9,179 bases of DNA from NCBI GenBank assembly GCA_021299075.1, contig JAJTFU010000149.1, forward strand, positions 1 through 9,179, written 5' to 3'. Numbering within the stretch: the first letter of the stretch is position 1; the number at the start of each line of letters is the position of its first letter. Positions 1 through 5,725 of the stretch are shown piece by piece. The stretch is from Novosphingobium sp. GTDB taxonomy: Bacteria; Pseudomonadota; Alphaproteobacteria; Sphingomonadales; Sphingomonadaceae. The position numbers and the translations under genes were made by a program. The notes beneath the pieces are model-generated. The model made no database searches and had not been told where the DNA came from. It was given only the letters and a program-made list of their open reading frames with translations.

Positions 1-240
1 CTGCCGGCCGCGCCTTATCCTACCCGGATGGGTCCCGGCGGCGTGGTGATCGTGATGAACACCGATGATGTCGAAGGCCGCTGCAAGGCGGCCAAGGCAG
101 TGCCCGGCGTAACCTTCACTGCCGAACCGCGCCTGCAGGTCTATCCCGGCCGCAATAGCGGGCCCGATATCCGGGTGATGGGCTGCAACTTCTTCGATCC
201 CGACGGGATCCTGATCGAGATGAACCAGATCCTGAAATGA
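1..240 (+). CDS. VOC/glyoxalase-fold protein, C-terminal fragment
   Basis: The reading frame is open from the first base and ends at TGA 238-240, so only the last 79 residues are present and the true start lies outside the window. The fragment shows the second half of a vicinal-oxygen-chelate module: a strand (VVIVMNTDDVEG), a helix with Arg/Cys/Lys/Ala residues, then two strands and the ending FFDPDGILIEMNQ. That F-x-D-P-D-G-x-x-I-E pattern is typical of glyoxalase I, extradiol dioxygenase and fosfomycin-resistance relatives; its Glu is usually a metal ligand. The substrate cannot be told from this part. The gene converges on the minus-strand membrane-protein gene, with a shared terminator between them. 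The fold is a confident call; the function is open. Confidence 0.8.
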   Translation: MPAAPYPTRMGPGGVVIVMNTDDVEGRCKAAKAVPGVTFTAEPRLQVYPGRNSGPDIRVMGCNFFDPDGILIEMNQILK

Positions 241-241
241 A

Positions 242-267
242 AAGGGCTCCCCAACCGGGGAGCCCTT
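242..267. terminator. Bidirectional rho-independent terminator
   Basis: An 11-bp perfect stem (AAGGGCTCCCC / GGGGAGCCCTT) encloses a 4-base loop, AACC. It starts right after the stop of the VOC gene and is followed on the plus strand by TTCGCGTTTT. Read on the minus strand, the stem is followed by TTCATTTC after its own terminal TT, so it also serves the membrane-protein gene that ends at 289. It lies between two convergent genes, which fits shared use. Confidence 0.88.
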
Positions 268-288
268 CGCGTTTTGGACGGGTCTTCC

Positions 289-807
289 TCAGAGCGGCTT
301 GACCGTCCCCAGGAAGCAGATCCCCGAAATGGCGATCCAGTAGATATAGGCCAGCATCCGGCCCCAGCCGATCTCGCGCTCCAGCGCGGCTTCGGCGGCC
401 GGGTTCGGCCCTTCGGCGAGCTGACGGAAGCGGGTGGTCCAGGCGCGCATGATCCAGCGCAGACCCAGGCCAATGCACAGCGCAAAACCATAGAGCGTGA
501 ACTTCCAGGCATACCAGCGCATCCCTTCGTCCGCGACGAAGATCCACATCCCGGTCAGGAACGAACCGCCATAGGGCTGCAAGCCATAGATGTGGCCCAT
601 GTGCAGCCCCAGCGGCAGCAGGGTGATGATCCCGGTCCGCGCCAGGATATCGATGCGATAGGCCGTTTCCATGTGCCGCCGCCGCTCTTCGAGCGAGAGG
701 TTGCGGTTGATGACGTTGTAGCTCGTCTGGAACACACCCCATTCGCCGCCAAGCCAATAGACCATGGCGATGATGTGCAGCCAGCGCAGCACCAGCACTT
801 CTTCCAT
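289..807 (-). CDS. Four-helix integral membrane protein, CopD/PuuD-like style
   Basis: 172 residues, strongly hydrophobic, with about four membrane segments (near residues 5-27, 55-75, 83-118 and 149-168). The first helix reads LRWLHIIAMVYWLGGEW; a His followed by W-x-G in helix 1 is common in CopD, urate oxidase PuuD and related haem- or copper-linked membrane families. Further histidines lie at 45, 69 and 72 (GLHMGH in helix 2), which could bind haem or metal. This is inference from residue pattern only. The start is ATG at 805-807, preceded by a purine-rich GGGGGGAAGG. The gene lies 39 bases downstream of the methyltransferase gene on the same strand, so the two are probably co-transcribed and end at the 242-267 terminator. 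I do not recognise a specific family and no enzymatic role can be assigned. Confidence 0.75.
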   Translation of the reverse strand: MEEVLVLRWLHIIAMVYWLGGEWGVFQTSYNVINRNLSLEERRRHMETAYRIDILARTGIITLLPLGLHMGHIYGLQPYGGSFLTGMWIFVADEGMRWYAWKFTLYGFALCIGLGLRWIMRAWTTRFRQLAEGPNPAAEAALEREIGWGRMLAYIYWIAISGICFLGTVKPL

Positions 808-846
808 TTGCCTTCCCCCCTTATCGCCGCCGCTGGCGGTTACCCC

Positions 847-2211
847 TTACTTCGAGAACTTCTCCACCCAGTCCATGATCGGCGGATCCGGGTTCTCCAG
901 CGCCTCAACCTCCTGCTGGAAGCCGCGCATCACGCGGGCGATATAGGCGCGGGTCAGCTCGCCGCGCTCCGCGCCAGCAGTGCCATCGGGCTGATAGGCC
1001 TCGATATCGGCGCGGCTGATCGTGCCCCAGGCGCCATAGGCGTTCCAGACCGCAGCGCGGCCATAGTCTTCCTGCTCTTCGCTTTCGGCGGCCGGGAAGA
1101 TCGAACGATCGACCACCGCCCGCACCCCGACCACGAACTGATCGGCCTTGCTGAAGCCGGCATTGGCCATCACGTCCTTGAGGTCCACGCCATGCATGGC
1201 CGACCAGAACGGCTCGTTGTTGTTGAAGGCATCCCAGTCGCGCATGAACTGCTCAAACAGCGGCATTTCCGGCGAGTACTGCGGCTGTTCGACGTGCAGG
1301 ATCAGTCCGCCCGGGGCGAGCACGCGGTTACATTCCGCCAGCAGCCGCGGCATCGATTCCGCCGACAGCTCGTGCAGGAACATGGTGGTCTGCACCCAAT
1401 CGAAATAGCCGTCGGGATAGCGCGAAAGATCCTCGCCGCTGGCCTGAACGAACTTGATGTTCTTGACCCCAAGGCCAGCCGCGCGGGCCGCGCCATAACG
1501 CAGCGAAGGTCCGGCGGTGTCGATCGCGATCACTTCGGCATCGGGATAGGCCGCAGCAATCGGCACGGCATTGTGGCCGACCGTGCAGCCGACATCGAGG
1601 ATCCGGCGCGGCTGCCATTCGGGCCGCTCCTTCTTGATCCAGTTCACGACTGCCTGGCCGCCGCCATCGTTCAGCCCGCCCAGCGCGCCGCCGGTCGTGG
1701 CGAAAATGCCGACATCGTAATTGGCCCCGGCTGAAACGTCGCCCGGCCGCTCCTCGCCGTGGTAGCCACCCGGCTGGCAGTGAATGTCGACCGCAGTCTG
1801 GTAGATCGGCTGCTGGATCTTCGGATCGAGTTCGAGCTGGCCGGAATGCTCGTTGAACTGGCGGGCCTGGGCATCGAGCTCGTCGAGCTGGCGCAGCACG
1901 GTCGAGCGGCCATTCTGCTGGCGCATTTCCATCGAATTGCGCTTCAGCGCCGACCACATCCGGTGGAACGGGTCCTGGTTCATCCAGTCACGGATTTCAT
2001 AGCGATGCTCGGGATCGCGGCCATGCTCGGCACGGAAGGCGGGCAGTACCCGCTTTTCATAGGCCAGCTTGTTGCCCGGCCCCAGCGTACCAGAGAGGTA
2101 GCGGTTGAGGTGGGTCAGGAAATTGAACCGCGCGGATTCATCGTGGTTGGTGCGCGCCAGCATCGGGTGCTTGGTCAGCGCGGTGTACGGGGGCGGCAGT
2201 TCGGCACTCAT
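847..2211 (-). CDS. Class I SAM-dependent methyltransferase with unrecognised N-terminal region
   Basis: 454 residues. The Rossmann methyltransferase core begins near residue 200: motif I is ILDVGCTVGHN (about 203-213), motif II VIAIDTAGP (227-235), then ASGEDL (257-262), DWVQTTMFLHEL (271-282) and RVLAPGGLILHVEQ (296-309). This order resembles UbiE/Methyltransf_11 small-molecule methyltransferases. The first ~195 residues are not a methyltransferase core. They are charged and helical (YEIRDWMNQDPFHRMW) with a CQPGGYH motif, and I do not recognise them. ATG 2211 is chosen because GGAGAG (2217-2222) sits 5 bases upstream; a longer frame from TTG 2283 would run through the promoter. The membrane-protein gene follows directly. 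Substrate unknown. Confidence 0.85.
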   Translation of the reverse strand: MSAELPPPYTALTKHPMLARTNHDESARFNFLTHLNRYLSGTLGPGNKLAYEKRVLPAFRAEHGRDPEHRYEIRDWMNQDPFHRMWSALKRNSMEMRQQNGRSTVLRQLDELDAQARQFNEHSGQLELDPKIQQPIYQTAVDIHCQPGGYHGEERPGDVSAGANYDVGIFATTGGALGGLNDGGGQAVVNWIKKERPEWQPRRILDVGCTVGHNAVPIAAAYPDAEVIAIDTAGPSLRYGAARAAGLGVKNIKFVQASGEDLSRYPDGYFDWVQTTMFLHELSAESMPRLLAECNRVLAPGGLILHVEQPQYSPEMPLFEQFMRDWDAFNNNEPFWSAMHGVDLKDVMANAGFSKADQFVVGVRAVVDRSIFPAAESEEQEDYGRAAVWNAYGAWGTISRADIEAYQPDGTAGAERGELTRAYIARVMRGFQQEVEALENPDPPIMDWVEKFSK

Positions 2212-2240
2212 GACCACTCTCCAATCCGGCGACACTCGCC

Positions 2241-2260
2241 AAATTTGTCCGGACAACTTT
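2241..2260. promoter_or_regulatory. 20-bp near-perfect palindrome, candidate operator
   Basis: AAATTTGTCCGGACAACTTT is palindromic in 9 of 10 base pairs; the core TTGTCCGGACAA (2245-2256) is perfect. Its centre is 40 bases upstream of the methyltransferase ATG, and it covers the predicted -10 box and start site. That is the usual place for a repressor operator. The cognate regulator is not in the window. Confidence 0.55.
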
Positions 2261-2283
2261 TCATGGGGCCGCAGCGCTGTCAA
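2255..2283 (-). promoter_or_regulatory. Sigma70-type promoter for the methyltransferase/membrane-protein unit
   Basis: On the minus strand a perfect consensus -35 box TTGACA (2278-2283) is followed, after exactly 17 bases, by AAAGTT (2255-2260). AAAGTT is a weak -10 box, preceded by TGA. Transcription would begin near 2248, leaving a leader of about 35 bases before ATG 2211. The spacing and -35 are strong; the -10 is weak, which suits a regulated promoter. Confidence 0.5.
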
Positions 2284-2330
2284 GCTAGTTGCGTCCCATT
2301 TGCTGACCTAACCATACCACGAATGGCCCG

Positions 2331-2348
2331 CTTTGACCGAGGTCAAAG
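2331..2348. promoter_or_regulatory. CTTTGACC-GA-GGTCAAAG inverted repeat, FNR/FixK-type box
   Basis: Perfect 8-bp arms (2331-2338 and 2341-2348) separated by two bases. The inner sequence TTGACCGAGGTCAA matches the TTGA-N6-TCAA core bound by FNR/FixK members of the CRP/FNR family. It is centred about 91 bases upstream of the predicted methyltransferase start site and 30 bases past the photolyase stop. It could instead act as an RNA hairpin at the end of the photolyase transcript, but no U-tract follows on the minus strand. Confidence 0.4.
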
Positions 2349-2371
2349 AAACGGTGGTCAGGATCACCGCT
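2346..2371 (-). terminator. Weak possible terminator after the photolyase gene
   Basis: On the minus strand, just past the photolyase stop, AGCGGTG and CACCGTT can pair (7 bp including one G-U) around an 8-base loop and are followed by TCTTT. The stem is short and the U-tract is broken, so this is a weak candidate. It is the only termination-like structure seen at the end of the korA-photolyase unit. Confidence 0.25.
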
Positions 2372-2377
2372 GTGCGA

Positions 2378-3748
2378 TCAAACTGCTTTCATTGCAGCAT
2401 GGGCGGCCAGCGCGCGGGCGCGCCCCACGACATGTTCGATGATCTTGGCCGGATAGCCGCGCGGGCGCAGCAGGCCGGGATCGTGGATCTCGGCATCCCC
2501 CAGCCTGGCCAGTTCGGGCACCCATTGGCGGATGTAGCCCGCAGCATCGAACTTCGGGCTCTGCGTCAGCGGGGCCATGATCCGCACGAACATGTTGGCA
2601 TCAACGCCAGAGCCAGCGCTCCACTGCCAGTTGACCGCGTTCTGGGCGTGATCGGCATCGACCAGGGTATCCCAGAACCATTCCTCGCCGCGCCGCCAGT
2701 CGATCAGCAGATGTTTGATCAGGAAGCTGGCGACGATCATCCGCACCCGGTTGTGCATCCAACCGGTCGCCCACAGCTCGCGCATTCCGGCATCGACGAT
2801 CGGATAGCCGGTGCGGCCCTGCTGCCAGGCCATCAGGTCTGCCTCGGCCTCCGGCCCGGTGCGCCAGGGCAGGTGCTCGAACTCTTCCTTGTAGGAGCGC
2901 GCGGCATAGTCCGGGAACTGGTGGATCACATTGGCGGCATAGTCACGCCAACCGAGCTCGCCGAGGAATGTGGTGACCGATCCGCCGGCATTGGCCACCG
3001 CATGCCAGACCTGCGCCGGCGAAACCTCGCCAAAGTGCAGGTGCGGCGAGAGGCGCGAGGTGCCGATCATCGAGGGCAGGTTGCGCCGCTCGGCATAGCG
3101 TGCGGCGCGGCGGGTGAAGGTTTCCAGCCGCTCGGCCGCTCCGCCCTCGCCCGGCGTCCATTCGGCGCGCATCCCGCCGGCCCAGTCGGGCCTGGTGGGG
3201 AGCAGGTGCCAGTCCTCAAGCCGGTCGCTGGCTGGCCAGCTCGCAGGCGCGGTCAATTTTGGCGCAGGCAGCGGCGGCGCGGGCGGCAGGCGTTCCTGCA
3301 AGGCCCGCCAGAACGGAGTGTAGATCTTGAACGGCGTGCCTCCACCGGTCAGCACTGACCCAGGCGGCGCCAGGTAAAGCCCGTGGTGCAGCATCAGGTC
3401 CAATACCTTGCCCACCGCGCGTTCGGCATTGCGCCACCAGGGTTCGACGTGGTGCAGGCCGTGGACCTCGCGCGCACCGCTCTCCGCTGCCAGCGCCGCC
3501 AGCACCTCGTCACACTTGCCGCGCCGCAGGATCAGGCGCGAGCCAACCTGCTCGAGATCGGCCGCCAGATTGGCCAGCGAATGGTGCAGCCACCAGCGGC
3601 TTGCCGCACCCATCTTGCGATGCTTGGGCGTCTCATCATCCAGCAGATAGACCGGGATCACCGGGCCGCGCGCACCCGCCGCGCGGAAGGCCGGTTGATC
3701 AGCCAGCCGCAGGTCGCGGCGGAGCCAGACGATGATGGGCGTGGTCAT
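2378..3748 (-). CDS. phrB: Class I deoxyribodipyrimidine (CPD) photolyase
   Basis: 456 residues, normal for the family. The protein uses blue/near-UV light and FAD to split cyclobutane pyrimidine dimers. The N-terminal antenna-chromophore domain opens with IVWLRRDLRLADQPA (6-20). The C-terminal FAD domain has LSPHLHFGEVSP (233-244), ELGWRDY (264-270), TGYPIVDAGMRELWATGWMHNR (313-334), DW (350-351) and NAVNWQW (370-376). Aligned by eye to E. coli PhrB, E264/W267/R268 match the substrate-pocket residues E274/W277/R278. W295, W351 and W374 match the electron-transfer triad W306/W359/W382, and N370 matches the flavin-facing N378. It therefore looks catalytically complete. The start is ATG 3746-3748 with GAAGG upstream. 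It is the last gene of the run from korA, 59 bases after the membrane hydrolase; a small GGCC-GAAA-GGCC hairpin (3787-3798) lies in that gap. Confidence 0.96.
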   Translation of the reverse strand: MTTPIIVWLRRDLRLADQPAFRAAGARGPVIPVYLLDDETPKHRKMGAASRWWLHHSLANLAADLEQVGSRLILRRGKCDEVLAALAAESGAREVHGLHHVEPWWRNAERAVGKVLDLMLHHGLYLAPPGSVLTGGGTPFKIYTPFWRALQERLPPAPPLPAPKLTAPASWPASDRLEDWHLLPTRPDWAGGMRAEWTPGEGGAAERLETFTRRAARYAERRNLPSMIGTSRLSPHLHFGEVSPAQVWHAVANAGGSVTTFLGELGWRDYAANVIHQFPDYAARSYKEEFEHLPWRTGPEAEADLMAWQQGRTGYPIVDAGMRELWATGWMHNRVRMIVASFLIKHLLIDWRRGEEWFWDTLVDADHAQNAVNWQWSAGSGVDANMFVRIMAPLTQSPKFDAAGYIRQWVPELARLGDAEIHDPGLLRPRGYPAKIIEHVVGRARALAAHAAMKAV

Positions 3749-3807
3749 GTGGCTGCCTTCGTGCGGAGGAGCCCGGCCGGCAAGCTGGCCTTTCGGCCCT
3801 AACCCCC

Positions 3808-4671
3808 TCAGTCCTGCAGTGGCAAGCAGGCGACTTTGGGGAGCGGCGCTGCAAACCGGTCGCGTGCGCGCGGATCATAAAACCGGGCATCACGCAGGAT
3901 CACCGAACCATCCGCCGCCCGCTCGGCAAAGGGCGCGCGGGTCCAGAACAGGAAGGCTTCAGCCTGCGACCCGCCGGAGGCGAGCTGTGCGGCGGTGGGC
4001 CAGGTACAGAAGTTTTCGGTCAAAGGCTTGCCGTGATAATGATCGTAGTCCCAAAACAATTCTGCCCACTGGTACTCGCCGCCAGCAAGCCCCTGCCTCT
4101 CCCAAAACGCGAATGGAACGGGGCTAGCAATGAGCTGCGGCTCGTCCCCCACTGCACCACGAAACGATCTTTCAGCCATCGCTGTGATTGCACTGTTCAG
4201 GCCGATATAGGCGCCGAAACCAAGCAGGGCCCAAAGCCAGACATCGATGATGAAAAGCGTGTCGCCATAGAACCACTGGCTGGAAAACGGCTCCAGCAGG
4301 CGAATGCCATAGACATTGAACCAGTCGAACAGCGGGTGGCTGAGCGTGCCAATCAGGCTGAGCAGGTAGAGCCATTTGAAGTTGACCGGCAGGCGGCCCT
4401 CGGGCCGCGTGCCGCGCTGCCTCTGCCAGCGATCATACCCCCACAGCAAACCCGCCAGGAGCAGCGGCAGCAGTACCATCGCCGGCGGGCCGTGCGTGAT
4501 TCCGCGCCGGAAGCCGAGATGCTCGGTGCCCTCCAGCCAGAAGAAACAGGCCGCATCGACATCGGGAATGTTTCCGCCAATGATCAGCGCCGGCATGGCG
4601 AGGCCCGTGCGGCGCTTGAGCCCGGCCTGGCCGAGCAGTGCGCCGATCAGGGAATGGGTTAGATTGTCCAC
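3808..4671 (-). CDS. YdjM/YbcI-type membrane-bound metal-dependent hydrolase
   Basis: 287 residues. The N-terminus MDNLTHSLIG, then NIPDVDA (34-40), RRGITHGP (55-62) and GTLSHPLFDWFNVYG (108-122) are the His/Asp motifs that define the YdjM/YbcI (DUF457) inner-membrane hydrolases. The hydrophobic segments between them (about 24-46, 62-80, 99-118, 138-160) are membrane helices. The hydrophilic C-terminal ~110 residues contain SPVPFAFW and FLFWTRAPFAE. The substrate is unknown for the family. E. coli YdjM is LexA-controlled, which may fit the neighbouring photolyase gene, but I saw no LexA box here. The start is GTG 4669-4671, chosen because family members begin M-D/A-N-L-T-H-S; no clear ribosome binding site precedes it. 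The gap to korB is only 22 bases, so translation may be coupled. Confidence 0.88.
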   Translation of the reverse strand: MDNLTHSLIGALLGQAGLKRRTGLAMPALIIGGNIPDVDAACFFWLEGTEHLGFRRGITHGPPAMVLLPLLLAGLLWGYDRWQRQRGTRPEGRLPVNFKWLYLLSLIGTLSHPLFDWFNVYGIRLLEPFSSQWFYGDTLFIIDVWLWALLGFGAYIGLNSAITAMAERSFRGAVGDEPQLIASPVPFAFWERQGLAGGEYQWAELFWDYDHYHGKPLTENFCTWPTAAQLASGGSQAEAFLFWTRAPFAERAADGSVILRDARFYDPRARDRFAAPLPKVACLPLQD

Positions 4672-4693
4672 GCTGGCGCGGGCCAGGCCAGGC

Positions 4694-5725
4694 TTACAGC
4701 TCCGGCCCGCCCTCGGTCACGGTCCAGGTCTGGCCCTTGGCGAGCAACTTGGCGAGGTTGGGTTCCTTGCCCGCCGCAGCCTTCTCACGCTCGGCCATGA
4801 CGGCGGCTTCGAAGGTCGGCCGTGGATCGTCGTAGAGCACGCCGAGCGCCATCGGGAACGGCCCGAACGGCATTTCGACCAGCATGTGCGCGATCGAGCG
4901 GTTGGTGACATCGTGGACAATCACGCCCGCCGCCTGCCAGTCACCATCGATCACATCAACCACCTTGAGCGTCAGCTTCTCGGTATCGAGCGCAATGCCC
5001 TGCGTGCCCTTGGCGAACAGCATCGGTTCGCCATTGGCGAGCCACAACTGACGGTCTTCCGCGCCCTTGGGAGCGGCGAAATCGTTGAACACGTCCTTGT
5101 TGTAGACGATGCAGTTCTGGAAGATCTCGACGAAGGCCGCACCCTTGTGGTGGTAGGCAGCCTTGAGGACGTTCGGCAGTTCCTTCGACACATCGAAGCC
5201 GCGGGCGATGAAGCGTGCACCAGCGCCCAGCGCAAAGGCGCAGGGGCTGGCGGGCCGGTCAACCGAACCAAGCGGCGTGGTCGGGCTGGTTGTGCCTTGA
5301 CGGCTGGTCGGTGAGTACTGGCCCTTGGTCAGACCATAGATCTCGTTGTTGAACAGCAGGATCTGGCAATCGAGATTGCGGCGCAGCACGTGCATCGTGT
5401 GGTTGCCGCCGATCGACATGCCATCGCCATCACCCGTCACCAGCCAGACGTCGAGCTGCGGATTGGCCAGCTTGATGCCGGTAGCAAAGGCCGGGGCGCG
5501 GCCGTGGATCGTGTGGAAGCCATAGCTTTCGACGTAATAGGGGAAGCGGCTGGAGCAGCCGATGCCCGATACGAACACGGTGTTGGCCGGGTCCGCGCCG
5601 AGTTCCGGCAGGGTGCGCTGCACCGCCTTGAGGATCGCATAGTCCCCGCAACCCGGGCACCAGCGGACTTCCTGGTCGGTCTCCCAGTCCTTGAGAGTGG
5701 TCGTGATGGGGGTGATCGCGTTCAT
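4694..5725 (-). CDS. korB: 2-oxoacid:ferredoxin oxidoreductase beta subunit
   Basis: 343 residues, typical length. This subunit binds thiamine pyrophosphate and a [4Fe-4S] cluster and, with KorA, oxidatively decarboxylates a 2-oxoacid (probably 2-oxoglutarate) to the acyl-CoA, passing electrons to ferredoxin. WCPGCGD supplies C23 and C26, GCSSR C57 and NCIVYN C205, the usual four cluster cysteines. GDGDGMSIGGNH (98-109) and NNEIYGLTKGQ (126-136) form the TPP/Mg site. The start codon overlaps the korA stop (ATGA, 5722-5725), and AAGGAG (5733-5738) inside korA lies 7 bases upstream, so translation is coupled. The enzyme class is certain. The substrate (2-oxoglutarate rather than pyruvate or an aromatic 2-oxoacid) is inferred from overall resemblance to the KorAB type. 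Confidence 0.94.
   Translation of the reverse strand: MNAITPITTTLKDWETDQEVRWCPGCGDYAILKAVQRTLPELGADPANTVFVSGIGCSSRFPYYVESYGFHTIHGRAPAFATGIKLANPQLDVWLVTGDGDGMSIGGNHTMHVLRRNLDCQILLFNNEIYGLTKGQYSPTSRQGTTSPTTPLGSVDRPASPCAFALGAGARFIARGFDVSKELPNVLKAAYHHKGAAFVEIFQNCIVYNKDVFNDFAAPKGAEDRQLWLANGEPMLFAKGTQGIALDTEKLTLKVVDVIDGDWQAAGVIVHDVTNRSIAHMLVEMPFGPFPMALGVLYDDPRPTFEAAVMAEREKAAAGKEPNLAKLLAKGQTWTVTEGGPEL

Noticed and set aside
274..1734. A 486-codon plus-strand open frame across the membrane-protein and methyltransferase genes
   Set aside because: It runs through two recognised minus-strand genes and their gap, and its product has typical shadow composition (Arg, His, Pro, Ala, Gly) with no motif.
2212..2283. 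A 24-residue N-terminal extension of the methyltransferase from TTG 2283
   Set aside because: The TTG is itself the first part of the TTGACA -35 box, the extension covers the promoter and palindrome, and ATG 2211 has a good ribosome binding site.
2333..3358. A 341-codon plus-strand open frame opposite the photolyase gene
   Set aside because: The opposite strand encodes a photolyase with all key residues; this frame has none of its own and is a GC shadow.
3787..3798. GGCC-GAAA-GGCC hairpin between the hydrolase and photolyase genes as a terminator
   Set aside because: The stem is only 4 bp and no U-tract follows on either strand; at most it is a small stabilising or processing hairpin.
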